Part shown: positions 27,763-37,255 of the stretch, in pieces | How positions within the stretch are numbered: position 1 is the stretch's first letter | How the letters are laid out: the number at the start of each line of letters is the position of its first letter | Assembly (NCBI GenBank): GCA_947630645.1 | Contig: CANRIF010000001.1 | Span: forward strand, 1 to 64,000 | Direction of reading: 5' to 3' | DNA: 64,000 nt | Source: an uncultured Oscillospiraceae bacterium | Lineage (GTDB): Bacteria > Bacillota > Clostridia > Oscillospirales > Oscillospiraceae | Made by a program: the position numbers and the translations under genes | The notes under the pieces: model-generated | What the model saw: only the letters and a program-made list of their open reading frames with translations | Databases searched by the model: none | What the model was told of the DNA's origin: nothing

Positions 27763-29052
27763 TCAGCTGATGTCCGCCGCGGCGGCCTCTGCCTCGGCCT
27801 GGACCTCGGCGCAGGCGTCGTCAAGGCTCAGGTTGCCGGCAAAGTACTCGCCCATGTAGGTGCTGATGGCGGTCAGGTACTCGCTGACGTAGCCGCTCAT
27901 GGGGAAGGAGCGCAGCTCGGCGGACTGGAGCATGGCGGCGGCCGTCTTCACGGACTCGGTCACGTCCATATCCTCCAGGGCCTGGAGAGCGGAGATACGG
28001 GGCATGAAGTTGCCGCGGCCGTAACCGCCCTCGGCGCGGTACGCCATGGCGTCCTTGCCGTTGAGGTAGGCCATGACCTGCCAGGCGGCGTCGGGGTTCT
28101 CGGTCTTGGCGTTGATGGCGAACACGCCGCCGGTCAGCATGTTGGTGGGCAGCGGGGCGATGGCGTAGTCCTCGCCGTAGACCAGATCCAGCTGGTCGGC
28201 GGACTCCTCAAAGCCTGCCAGGCCCGCGTCGCCGTTGAAGCGCATGGCCGCCTCGCCCGTCAGGACGGGGTCGGTGGTGGTGCAGCGGGTGCTGTAATAG
28301 TCGGTGCCCCAGGCGGTGGCCTGGTTGTAGCCGCCCAGCGCCTCGATCAGCTGCATCTGGAAGGAGTAGGCCTCCTTGATGCCGTCGTTGTTGAAGTTCA
28401 CGTTGCCCTCTTCGTCCACCCAGTCGGCGCCGAAGGCCACGGGCCACAGAACGGTGTCATGCCAGGGGAAGGTGGGGTGCAGGCCGACGGTCTTGATGGT
28501 GCCGTCCTCGTTCAGTTCGGTGCAGTCCAGCGCGCACTGGAGCATCTCCTCCATGGTCTCGGGGAAGTGGTCCCAGTTGTGGGCGGCCATCACCTTGGGG
28601 TTATACAGGATGTAGGTGGTGGAAGCGGTGAAGGGGATGGAATAGATGTGTCCGTCCACGGAGCAGAGGTTCCAGATGGCGGGCAGGAAGTCGTCCTTGT
28701 CGAATTCCGCGTCGTTCTCCACATAGTCCGTCAGATCCAGGATGGCGCCGCGGGCCGCCAGGCCGGGGGCATACTCCCAGTTCATCTGGAAGATGTCGGG
28801 GGTGCCGGAGGTGGGGATGGCGGTGATGACGTTGTCGTAGGTCTTGGCGTTGACCAGCTCGATCTTGATGTCGTCATGCTCCGCGTTCCAGTCCTCGGCC
28901 AGCTTCAGGAAACGGTTGGACTCGGCGGTGGGCTCCTCGGACTCTGCCTGGAAGGTCCAGACGGTGACCGTGACAGGATCATCCGCCATCACGGGGGCGG
29001 CCAGACTCATGACCATGGTCAGAGCCAGCAGCAGGCAAAACAGCTTCTTCAT
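27763..29052 (-). CDS. extracellular sugar-binding protein of ABC transporter (SPase I-type signal)
   Basis: MKKLFCLLLALTMVMSLAAPVMADDPVTVTVWTFQAE; SBP_bac_1-like; no lipobox Cys. Confidence 0.92.
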   Translation of the reverse strand: MKKLFCLLLALTMVMSLAAPVMADDPVTVTVWTFQAESEEPTAESNRFLKLAEDWNAEHDDIKIELVNAKTYDNVITAIPTSGTPDIFQMNWEYAPGLAARGAILDLTDYVENDAEFDKDDFLPAIWNLCSVDGHIYSIPFTASTTYILYNPKVMAAHNWDHFPETMEEMLQCALDCTELNEDGTIKTVGLHPTFPWHDTVLWPVAFGADWVDEEGNVNFNNDGIKEAYSFQMQLIEALGGYNQATAWGTDYYSTRCTTTDPVLTGEAAMRFNGDAGLAGFEESADQLDLVYGEDYAIAPLPTNMLTGGVFAINAKTENPDAAWQVMAYLNGKDAMAYRAEGGYGRGNFMPRISALQALEDMDVTESVKTAAAMLQSAELRSFPMSGYVSEYLTAISTYMGEYFAGNLSLDDACAEVQAEAEAAAADIS

Positions 29053-29199
29053 GAGATAGAATCCTCCTATTTAAAATTTCGCCGGTAATGGTTTGATACC
29101 TTTGCGTTGTATCCATGGTACCAAATATGTCCCAATTTGTCTTTGCAGATTATAAGAATATTTTTGCACATTGCACAATACGTTAGCGATTTGGGCCGG

Positions 29200-30348
29200 T
29201 CAGCCCCCGCCGGCCTCCCCGCATCGGTACAGCGCCTCCCGCAGCTGGGGATGCAGATACTGGAAGGTGATGTAGGACTGGCAGACCTGCTGGGCGTAGT
29301 ACATCGCCAGCCGGTGGGTCCGGTCGACGAGTACATAGGCCCCCGCCGCGCCGTCCCAGCCGAACTCGCCCAGGGGCGAGCCGATGCCCTCCAGCTTCTC
29401 CGTCAGCACCCGGACCCCCAGCCCGTAGCTGTAACCCCGGGCGGCGGGGCTGCGGTCCAAAAAGTCCCTCCTCTGGACCGGCCCCAGCTGGGGCGACGCC
29501 ATTAGCGCCACCGAGGCGGGCGAGAGCAGCCGGTACCCGTCCGGGCCTGCGCCGTCCATGCTCAGCGCCGCCGCCAGGCGGATGCAGTCGTCCACCGTGC
29601 TGAGAAGCCCCGCGCCCCCGGCCTCGTATTCCTCCGTGAACCGGAAGGGGTTGTGCTGGTAGATGACCTTCCGGTGCCCGGCCAGGTCCGTGTGAGCGTA
29701 CTGGGTGGACAGGCGGGCCAGCTGCTCCGCCGTGGGGTGGAAGGTGGTGTCCGTCATGCCAAGGGGCTGGATGACGTTTAGGTTTACATAATCAGAAAGA
29801 CGCTGGCCGGAGGCCACCTCGATGACGGCGCCCAGTACGTCGTGGCACAGGCTGTATAGGAAGTGGGTCCCCGGGTCGAACTGCAGCGGGTCCCCCGCCA
29901 GGGCGGACACCAGGCGCCGGGTGGAGCCGTCCGGCCCGGCCATGGCCCGCAGCAGCGCCGGCCGTTGCTGCCAGTCGTAATCCAGCCCGCCGGTCATGGT
30001 CAGCAGGTGCCGGACGGTGAGGACGGACCGGGCCGGGCGGACCGCGCCGTCTTTTTCCCGGACGGTGAGATGCCCGAACTCCGGCAGGTACTGGCTCACC
30101 GGCGCGTCCAGCGCCAGCAGCCCCCGCTCGATCAGCCGCATGGCGGCGGTGACGGTGAACAGCTTCGTGGCCGAATATATCCAATAGGTATCGCGGGCGG
30201 ACACGGGGCGCCTGCCGTTGGGGTCGGAAAAGCCGGCGCTGTGGCGGTATACCACGCGCCCATCCACGGCCACCGCGCAGTCGCAGCCGGGGATGCCGAA
30301 CCGCTCCCCCAGCGAGTCCAGAAAGGCGCTGAGCGGCTCAAAGCCCAT
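29200..30348 (-). CDS. serine hydrolase, class C beta-lactamase/esterase family
   Basis: YWIYSATKLFTVTAAMRLIERG SxxK motif, YSLCHDVLGAVIE YxN-like region. Start MGFEPLSAFLDSLG. Confidence 0.88.
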   Translation of the reverse strand: MGFEPLSAFLDSLGERFGIPGCDCAVAVDGRVVYRHSAGFSDPNGRRPVSARDTYWIYSATKLFTVTAAMRLIERGLLALDAPVSQYLPEFGHLTVREKDGAVRPARSVLTVRHLLTMTGGLDYDWQQRPALLRAMAGPDGSTRRLVSALAGDPLQFDPGTHFLYSLCHDVLGAVIEVASGQRLSDYVNLNVIQPLGMTDTTFHPTAEQLARLSTQYAHTDLAGHRKVIYQHNPFRFTEEYEAGGAGLLSTVDDCIRLAAALSMDGAGPDGYRLLSPASVALMASPQLGPVQRRDFLDRSPAARGYSYGLGVRVLTEKLEGIGSPLGEFGWDGAAGAYVLVDRTHRLAMYYAQQVCQSYITFQYLHPQLREALYRCGEAGGG

Positions 30349-31297
30349 CGCGATATCCCCCGTACATGGGGCCGGAGGCCGCGGCATAGTCCCGCCAGAA
30401 GGCCCGCCCGTCATAGCAGGGGCCGTCCTCGGCCAGGTCTGCCAGCGCCACCTCCGCGCCGCCCTGGGCGCGGGACGCGGCGGCGGCCAGCATGATCCGC
30501 ACCGACTCGCCCAGCGCCTCCACCGGGACCAGCCGGTGGGGCTTGCCCTCCATAAAGTTGCATATCTGCTCCACCAGCGCCGCGTACAGCCGGTTGGAGT
30601 CCAGGCGGAAGTGGCAGGTGGTCTTGGTGGTCATGATGGTGAGGACGAAGGGCTGCCAGACGCCGGTGAAGGTGTTGAAGATGGCGCTCTGGCCGCTGGC
30701 GAAGCGGACGAAGTAGCTCTCGGCGTACTGGCCGCTGTCCGCCTGGCCCCGGCCCATATAGCGCACCGCCTCGGCCCCGGTGCCGAGGATGCCGCCGATG
30801 CACTCGGCGATGTGGATGCCGTAGTTGAACTCGTCCACCCCGGCGGTGCCGAACACCTGGACGGGCCTGCCCCGCTCCGCCTCCGGCTGGGCGAGGAATT
30901 CCTGCACCTCATAGGCGTACCGGGCGCTGGACGCCCCCAGGATCACCGCCCCCTGGGCCGTGAGGCGCTCCACGGCGCGCAGGTCCCGCAGGTTGCCCAC
31001 AAGGGGCTTGTCGATGAACACGGGCTTGCCCCGGCGGATGAACGGCATGGCGCAGCGCAGATGGTCGTCCCAGTCGCAGCCGTGGATGAAGCCGATGTCG
31101 CACATCTCCGCCAGTTCCTCCAGGCTCCCGCAGCGCCTCTCCAGCCCGAAGCGGCGGATGAAGCCCTCCACCTCCCGGTTGTCCCGGAAGGAGTCGTTGT
31201 ACACGCCCACATAGCGGGCGCGGCTGTCCCTTTCCATCACCTCCCCGAACCCCATAGGGTGAGAGGTGTCGATATTCACGGCGCCGACACGGATCAT
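30338..31297 (-). CDS. Gfo/Idh/MocA family oxidoreductase (4 of 4)
   Basis: IRVGAVNIDTSHPMGFGEVM, GKPVFIDKPLVGNLRDLRAVERL. Confidence 0.83.
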   Translation of the reverse strand: MIRVGAVNIDTSHPMGFGEVMERDSRARYVGVYNDSFRDNREVEGFIRRFGLERRCGSLEELAEMCDIGFIHGCDWDDHLRCAMPFIRRGKPVFIDKPLVGNLRDLRAVERLTAQGAVILGASSARYAYEVQEFLAQPEAERGRPVQVFGTAGVDEFNYGIHIAECIGGILGTGAEAVRYMGRGQADSGQYAESYFVRFASGQSAIFNTFTGVWQPFVLTIMTTKTTCHFRLDSNRLYAALVEQICNFMEGKPHRLVPVEALGESVRIMLAAAASRAQGGAEVALADLAEDGPCYDGRAFWRDYAAASGPMYGGYRDGL

Positions 31298-31492
31298 GTT
31301 GCTGTCACCTCATGCTCCAGAGTACCGGGCAAGATCCTGTCCCGGCAAACATATTAGAACATATCTATAAAATAAGGTCAATCATTTTTGGCAATTCCGG
31401 TTAAAATTTACAAAAATTCCCCTAAAATGTGCAACAAGACCGGCCGGGCGGACCGATATGACAGGGGGCAGCGAAGGCGGTCTCCCGGCATA

Positions 31493-31521
31493 TTGACAAC
31501 CGGCACGGGGCGTGGTATCCT
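31493..31521 (+). promoter_or_regulatory. sigmaA-type promoter upstream of the degV-family gene
   Basis: TTGACA-N17-TATCCT. Confidence 0.6.
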
Positions 31522-31559
31522 TCTGGCACATCATGTGCTGAACACAAAAGGAGGCCGCC

Positions 31560-32429
31560 ATGGCAGTTAAGATCATCACCGATTCCGCCTCGGACATCAC
31601 CCAGGCGTATGCGGCCCAGCTGGGGATCGAGGTCATCCCCATGACCACGATATTCAAGGACACCGCCTATCTCGACGGGGTGACGCTGACCAACAGGGAG
31701 TTTTTTGAGAAGCTTATCGAGACGGACGAGATGCCCCATACCAGCCAGATCACGCCCTTCCAGTACGAGGAGGCGTTCGGGCGGGCCGTCTCCGCCGGGG
31801 ACGAGGCCGTGTATATCGCCCTGTCCTCCAAGCTCTCTGGCTCCTGCGGCGGGGCCTTTGCCGCGGCGTCGGAATTCGGGGGCAGGGTCCGGGTGGTGGA
31901 CAGCGAGAACGTGTGCATCGGGCAGCAGCTTCTGGTGCTGTATGCCGTGCGTCTCCGGGACCGGGGGCTGGACGCCGCCGGGATCGTCCGGGAACTGGAG
32001 GCGCGGCGGGGCAGTGTGCGGCTGCTGGCGCTGCTGGACACCCTGGAATACCTCAAAAAGGGGGGCCGGATATCTCCCGCCGTGGCCTTCGCGGGAGGGC
32101 TGCTGTCCATCAAGCCCGTGGTGGCGGTGGAAAAGGGCGAGGTCGTCCTCATCGGCAAGGCCAGAGGGTCAAAAAACGGCAACAACCTGCTGATGCGCTT
32201 CGTGGAGGAGAGCGGCGGGATCGACTTTGATATGCCTTATGTGCTGGGATACAGCGGGCTGGACGATACGCTGCTCCAAAAGTACATCCGCGACAGCGAG
32301 GCCCTATATAGGGGCCGCGCGGAGGACCTGCCCGTCTGCGCCATCGGCAGCACCATCGGCACCCACGTCGGCCCGGGGGCGATCGCCGTGGCCTTTTTCT
32401 GCGGCGGGGACGCCTCCGGCCGGGCGTGA
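31560..32429 (+). CDS. DegV family fatty acid-binding protein
   Basis: MAVKIITDSASDITQAYAAQLGIEVIPMTTIFKDTAYLDGVTLTNREFFEKL, TSQITPFQYEEAF, IGTHVGPGAIAVAFF. Confidence 0.95.
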   Translation: MAVKIITDSASDITQAYAAQLGIEVIPMTTIFKDTAYLDGVTLTNREFFEKLIETDEMPHTSQITPFQYEEAFGRAVSAGDEAVYIALSSKLSGSCGGAFAAASEFGGRVRVVDSENVCIGQQLLVLYAVRLRDRGLDAAGIVRELEARRGSVRLLALLDTLEYLKKGGRISPAVAFAGGLLSIKPVVAVEKGEVVLIGKARGSKNGNNLLMRFVEESGGIDFDMPYVLGYSGLDDTLLQKYIRDSEALYRGRAEDLPVCAIGSTIGTHVGPGAIAVAFFCGGDASGRA

Positions 32430-32453
32430 GGCGGGCGCTTGGGGCAAAACAAA

Positions 32454-32490
32454 GGACACAGAGCGGTTTCAGCCGCTCTGTGTCCTTTTA
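32454..32490. terminator. intrinsic terminator between convergent degV and MATE genes
   Basis: GGACACAGAGCGG-tttcag-CCGCTCTGTGTCC-TTTTA. Confidence 0.75.
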
Positions 32491-32514
32491 TGCTGCCGGG
32501 ATGCCGGCCTGTCC

Positions 32515-33837
32515 TCACCGCCGCCAGCGGCCGGTCCGGAACCGGGCGTAGGAGACGACGAAATTCACGAACCACCCGATAGGCACGGCGTACCACACCC
32601 AGGCGATGCCCAGCCGCGGGGCCAGAAGCTTGGCGACGGCCACCCGGATGCAGAGGTTGAGCAGGTTCGCCAGCGTGAACACCGGCATGTCGCCCGCCCC
32701 GCGCAGCAGGCCGTCCGCGGTCATCTTCAGGCCGATAAGCCCAAAGAACCAGCCCAGGAAGGCGAGATAGTCCCGCCCGGTGGCCAGCGCCTGGGGGGAG
32801 CTGTCCGCGGGCAGGAACAGGCCCACGATCTGCCTGTTGAACAGCTCCAGCACCAGGCAGATCACCGCCGCGAACACCGCCACCAGCTCCACCGCCGCCC
32901 GGCCGCCCTTGGGGACGCGCTCCTGCCGGCCGGCGCCGATGTTCTGGGCGGTGTAGGTGGCGATGGCGTTGCCGATGCCGCTCATGGGCACCACGCACAT
33001 GGACTCCACGCGCATCCCGGCGGAAAAACCGGCCAGCGCCTGGGAGCCAAAGCTGTTCACCACCGACTGCACCAGCATCATCCCGATGGAGACGGTGGAC
33101 TGCTGCAAAATGGAGGGCAGGGCGATGCGGGCCATGGGCAGCAGCTGGTCCGGGGCGAAGAGGCGTCCGGCGCCCTCCATGGAGCGCAGCTGCCGGAGCA
33201 GGACGGCAAAGCACAGCAGCGCCGATACCCCCTGGGCGATCAGCGTCCCCCAGGCCGCGCCCGCCACCCCCATGTGCAGGCCGGTCACCAGCGCCCAGTC
33301 CAGGGCGATGTTGAACAGCGACGAGAAGATAAGAAAGGCCAGGGGTATCCGGGAGCGGCCCAGGGCGTTGAACATGGACGAGAGGACGTTATACATGAAC
33401 AGGAAGGGCAGGCCGAGAAAGTAGATGTCCAGATAGGTCACGGCCATGTCCATCACGTCCGCCGGGGTGTTCAGCGCCGAGAGGATCAGCCTGTCCGTCC
33501 GCAGGCCCAGGACGCCCAGCGCGGCGCTGAGGAGAAGGAACGCCGTCAACGCCGTATAGGCCGCCGACTTCATCCGGCCGTAGCTTTTTCCGCCGAAATA
33601 CCGGCTGACGACGACGGAGGCGCCGTTGCCGCCGCCGATCGCCACACAGATGAATATGTTCGTCAGCGCCATGGACGCCCCGACGGCGCCCAGGGCCTGT
33701 TCGCCCACGAACTGGCCCACGATGGCGGAATCCGCCATGGTGTAGGTCTGCTGGAACAGGTTCCCGGCGATCATTGGGGCCGCGAACGACGCCAGCGCCC
33801 GCAGCGGCGGTTCGGTGGTGAGATAGTCGTCCCGCAC
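32515..33837 (-). CDS. MATE family efflux transporter
   Basis: PMIAGNLFQQTYTMADSAIVGQFVGEQALGAVGASMALTN, SALNTPADV, multi-TM. Confidence 0.93.
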   Translation of the reverse strand: MRDDYLTTEPPLRALASFAAPMIAGNLFQQTYTMADSAIVGQFVGEQALGAVGASMALTNIFICVAIGGGNGASVVVSRYFGGKSYGRMKSAAYTALTAFLLLSAALGVLGLRTDRLILSALNTPADVMDMAVTYLDIYFLGLPFLFMYNVLSSMFNALGRSRIPLAFLIFSSLFNIALDWALVTGLHMGVAGAAWGTLIAQGVSALLCFAVLLRQLRSMEGAGRLFAPDQLLPMARIALPSILQQSTVSIGMMLVQSVVNSFGSQALAGFSAGMRVESMCVVPMSGIGNAIATYTAQNIGAGRQERVPKGGRAAVELVAVFAAVICLVLELFNRQIVGLFLPADSSPQALATGRDYLAFLGWFFGLIGLKMTADGLLRGAGDMPVFTLANLLNLCIRVAVAKLLAPRLGIAWVWYAVPIGWFVNFVVSYARFRTGRWRR

Positions 33838-33940
33838 GGCGGTCGCCCCCTTTCTGCGCTGCCGGACGGCATCAGGATGATATGATTATACGTGATCAGA
33901 CAAAAGGAGACAAGCCGGCGGGAACTTCCGTTCGGCAAAG

Positions 33941-33955
33941 TGCAATCGTTTGCAA
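33941..33955. promoter_or_regulatory. LacI-type operator-like palindrome, copy 1
   Basis: TGCAATCGTTTGCAA, identical to 34122-34136; central CG dyad as in LacI/PurR operators. Confidence 0.45.
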
Positions 33956-33995
33956 GGCGGTTTTAGTGCAAATCGCTAAATCGCACGGACAGGCA

Positions 33996-34024
33996 TTGAC
34001 AAATTTGCAAAAACAGATTAAAAT
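33996..34024 (+). promoter_or_regulatory. sigmaA-type promoter for the LIV-type transporter operon
   Basis: TTGACA-N17-TAAAAT. Confidence 0.65.
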
Positions 34025-34121
34025 CAAGGCAAAATTATTGGTCAATTTAAGCACAAAACCGGGTAGACTTTCGGCGTGTTTTATGTCAATCTGGTAAAAC
34101 TGCACAATTCTTGCAAAAATT

Positions 34122-34136
34122 TGCAATCGTTTGCAA
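34122..34136. promoter_or_regulatory. LacI-type operator-like palindrome, copy 2
   Basis: TGCAATCGTTTGCAA, 181 bp from copy 1. Confidence 0.45.
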
Positions 34137-34229
34137 CGGCTCCAGACGCCTGCAAACCCCTTGCTTCAAATACATTGCCGTTGTCCTGCGGCATGTAAAA
34201 TAAAATATTTTATAAAAGGAGAATATGCT

Positions 34230-35378
34230 ATGAAAAAACTCATCGCGCTTTTCACCACCGTGGTCATGGTACTCAGCCTGGTCGTCTGCGTTGGCGGCAC
34301 GGCCCTGGCGGATGACGGCGAGATCCTGATCGGCTGCCTGCAGGACATCACGGGCGCCACCTCTACTCTCGGCTCCTCCGTCCAGGCCGGCGCGCAGGCC
34401 GCTGTGGACGAGATCAACGCCAACGGCGGCATCGACGGCAAGACGCTGGTCATGAAGACCTACGACACCAAGGGCGACGTGACCGAGGCTGTCAACGCCT
34501 TCATCACCGCCGTCACCGTGGACAAGGTCGCGCTCATCATCGGACCTCCCGTGGCCAACATCGCCAACGCCATCAAGGAGACCGCCGAGGGCTATGACGT
34601 GCCCGTGATGGGCTTTGCCATGGACCCCGCCTGCCAGCTGCGTGAGGATGGCACCGCCTATAAGAACATGTTCTGCTTCCAGCCCAGCGCCACGGCCCAG
34701 GGCGCCATCATGGCCGCCTACGCCCTGCAGAACGAGCTGAAGACCTTCGGCATCCTCTACAACCAGGAGAACGCCTACTCCGTGTCCCTGCTGGCCCCCT
34801 TCACTGACCGTCTGGCCGAGGAGGACATCACCATCGACGACAGCCTGATCGTCGCCTACGGCGCTGCTGACACCGACTATAAGACCCTGCTGCAGCCCAT
34901 CGTGGACGCCAAGGTGGACGCCATTTACTGCCCCAACTACACCCAGCAGCTGGTCGCCATCGAGACTGCCGCTGCCGAGCTGGGCTATCAGGGCAAGATC
35001 ATCACCGGCCTGGACGGCGCGCCCAACTTCAACGACCTGTACGGCGCTGACTGCTCCAACGTGTACTACATCAACAACATCAACACCGACGACCCCGACA
35101 CCGCTGAGAAGGCCGCCGCTGTTGAGGGCCAGGTGAGCGCCGTCAACAAGTACTTCCTGGGCTACGATGTGGTCATGATCGCCAAGCAGTGCCTGGAGAC
35201 CGCCGGCCTGGACGATCCCGCGGCTCTGCTGGACGCCATCGCCAATGTCACCGACTTCGAGGGCCTGACCGGCACCATCACCATGGACCCGGAGACCCAT
35301 ATGCCCGGCGATATGGCCATGTTCATGTACACCTACGACGGGACCACCCCGGTCATGCTGGGTGAGTTCGCCGGCTGA
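34230..35378 (+). CDS. branched-chain amino acid (LIV)-type ABC transporter substrate-binding protein
   Basis: MKKLIALFTTVVMVLSLVVCVGGTALADDGEILIGCLQDITGATSTLGSSVQAGAQAAVDEINANGGIDGK; Peripla_BP_6-like. Confidence 0.93.
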   Translation: MKKLIALFTTVVMVLSLVVCVGGTALADDGEILIGCLQDITGATSTLGSSVQAGAQAAVDEINANGGIDGKTLVMKTYDTKGDVTEAVNAFITAVTVDKVALIIGPPVANIANAIKETAEGYDVPVMGFAMDPACQLREDGTAYKNMFCFQPSATAQGAIMAAYALQNELKTFGILYNQENAYSVSLLAPFTDRLAEEDITIDDSLIVAYGAADTDYKTLLQPIVDAKVDAIYCPNYTQQLVAIETAAAELGYQGKIITGLDGAPNFNDLYGADCSNVYYINNINTDDPDTAEKAAAVEGQVSAVNKYFLGYDVVMIAKQCLETAGLDDPAALLDAIANVTDFEGLTGTITMDPETHMPGDMAMFMYTYDGTTPVMLGEFAG

Positions 35379-35424
35379 TACCCAACGGAGGGCCCTGACG
35401 CCCCCTGACCTATAACGCCAGGAC

Positions 35425-35462
35425 AGCCCCCGGCCCCCTTCCGGGGCTGGGGGCTTCGTTTT
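35425..35462 (+). terminator. terminator/attenuator hairpin between binding protein and permease genes
   Basis: AGCCCCCGGCCCC-ttccc-GGGGCTGGGGGCT-TCGTTTT. Confidence 0.55.
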
Positions 35463-35488
35463 GGCACGATTGAGAATGGAGGTCAGCA

Positions 35489-36361
35489 ATGTCGCTGCAA
35501 ATTCTGATCAACGGCATAGCGACGGGATCGATCTACGCATTGATCGCCACGGGATTTGCCTTGATCTTCAACGTCTTGAAGTTTTCCAACTTCTCTCACG
35601 GCGCCACGATGACGGCCAGCGCCTTTATCGCCTATTTTGCCATCGCCGGCAAGGGCCTGGGTCTGGTCCCCACGCTGCTCATCGCCGCCGCGGCCGGGGC
35701 GCTGATCGCCCTGGTGGGAGAATTCGTGGGGTTCCGCCGCATCCTGCTCAACCACTCCAGCGCCACTTATTTCTTCGTGTCCTCCATCACCCTGGGCACG
35801 CTGTATGAGGGCCTGGTGACCATCAAGGCGGGGTCCAACTTCTTCAACTTCCCCCGGTTTTTCTCCACGCCCACCATCAGCATGGGGGAGCAGGTCATCT
35901 CCACCAGCGATGTGGTGATGTTCTGTATCAGCATGGTATCGCTGCTGGTGCTGGCCTTCATCATCCAGAAGACCCGTCTTGGCCGCGCCATGCGCGCCAT
36001 CTCCTTTGACCGGGACACCGCCCAGCTCATGGGCATCAACTCCACCCGCATCATCCAGCTGACCTTTGTGATCTCCGGTGCGCTGGCCGGCATCGCCGGG
36101 GTGTTCCTGGGGATCAAGTACACGCTGTATCCCACCCTCGGCTCCCTGGTGGTGAAGGGCTTCATCGCCTCCGTCATCGGCGGCCTGGGCAGCCTGACCG
36201 GCGCGGTCATCGGCGCGCTGCTGCTGGGCGTGGTGGAGACAGTGCTGCTGCGACTGCTTGGCTCCGGGTATTCCACCATCGCCACGTTCGCCATCATGCT
36301 GGTGTTCCTGCTGCTGCGGCCGCAGGGCATCGCCGGCAGCAACGTGCAGGAAAAAGCGTAG
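35489..36361 (+). CDS. livH: LIV-type ABC transporter permease (LivH-like)
   Basis: LQILINGIATGSIYALIATGFALIFNVLKFSNFSHG, VIGGLGSLTGAVIGALLLGVVETVL. Confidence 0.93.
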   Translation: MSLQILINGIATGSIYALIATGFALIFNVLKFSNFSHGATMTASAFIAYFAIAGKGLGLVPTLLIAAAAGALIALVGEFVGFRRILLNHSSATYFFVSSITLGTLYEGLVTIKAGSNFFNFPRFFSTPTISMGEQVISTSDVVMFCISMVSLLVLAFIIQKTRLGRAMRAISFDRDTAQLMGINSTRIIQLTFVISGALAGIAGVFLGIKYTLYPTLGSLVVKGFIASVIGGLGSLTGAVIGALLLGVVETVLLRLLGSGYSTIATFAIMLVFLLLRPQGIAGSNVQEKA

Positions 36362-36374
36362 GAGGTGAAGCACA

Positions 36375-37253
36375 GTGTCAGCCCTTGTATCCAACGTTCT
36401 CACGCAGGTGTTCATCACCCTCATCGCCGTGGCGGGCGTGTACGTACTCACCGGCCTGACGGGCATGTTCAGCCTGGGCCAGGCCGCGTTCATGGCCATC
36501 GGCGCCTATGCTTCCGGCCTGCTGGTGAAAAACGCCCATCTGCCGATCCCCGTGGCCATGGTGCTGGCGGTGCTGATGGCCGTCGCCGTGGGCTACCTGA
36601 TCGGCTATCCCGTGGTGCGGCTGCGCCGCGACTACATATCGCTGGTCACGCTGGGCTTCGGTGAGGCCATCGCGGCGCTTTTGAACCGCATGACCAGCCT
36701 CACCGGCGGCGCCTCCGGTCTGACCGGCATCCCCCGCACCGTGGGCCTGGGCATCACGGCCGTGTCCGCGGTGGTGGCCGTCGCGCTGGTGGCATCCTTC
36801 AAATGCAGCAAATACGGCCGGCAGTGCATCGCGCTGCGGGGCGACCCCCTGGCCGCTCAGGCCATGGGCATCAACGTCACCCGCGTCAAGATGATCGCCT
36901 TCCTGCTCAGCGTGGCGCTCACGGCTTACTCCGGGTGCCTGTACGCATTCTATATGTCCTATGTGGACCCCAGCGGCTTCGGCTGGAAAAAGAGCGCCGA
37001 CTGGGTCATCATGGTGTTCTTCGGCGGCGTCAACAGCCTCACCGGCTCCACCATCGGCGCCTTCGTACTCAGCGGGCTGCCCCAGGTGCTGCGCGGGCTG
37101 CAAAATTACCGCTATGTCATTTACGCCGTGCTGGTACTCATCATCCTCAACTTCAAGCCCTCGGGCCTGCTGGGTGAGTGGGAACTGACCCCCCGGAACA
37201 TCAAACGGCTGTTTGCCAGGAAGAAAAAGCCGGCGGATAAAGGGGAGGTGTGA
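36375..37253 (+). CDS. livM: LIV-type ABC transporter permease (LivM-like), GTG start
   Basis: LTGLTGMFSLGQAAFMAIGAYASGLLV, LRRDYISLVTLGFGEAIAALLNR. Confidence 0.93.
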   Translation: MSALVSNVLTQVFITLIAVAGVYVLTGLTGMFSLGQAAFMAIGAYASGLLVKNAHLPIPVAMVLAVLMAVAVGYLIGYPVVRLRRDYISLVTLGFGEAIAALLNRMTSLTGGASGLTGIPRTVGLGITAVSAVVAVALVASFKCSKYGRQCIALRGDPLAAQAMGINVTRVKMIAFLLSVALTAYSGCLYAFYMSYVDPSGFGWKKSADWVIMVFFGGVNSLTGSTIGAFVLSGLPQVLRGLQNYRYVIYAVLVLIILNFKPSGLLGEWELTPRNIKRLFARKKKPADKGEV

Positions 37254-37255
37254 TC

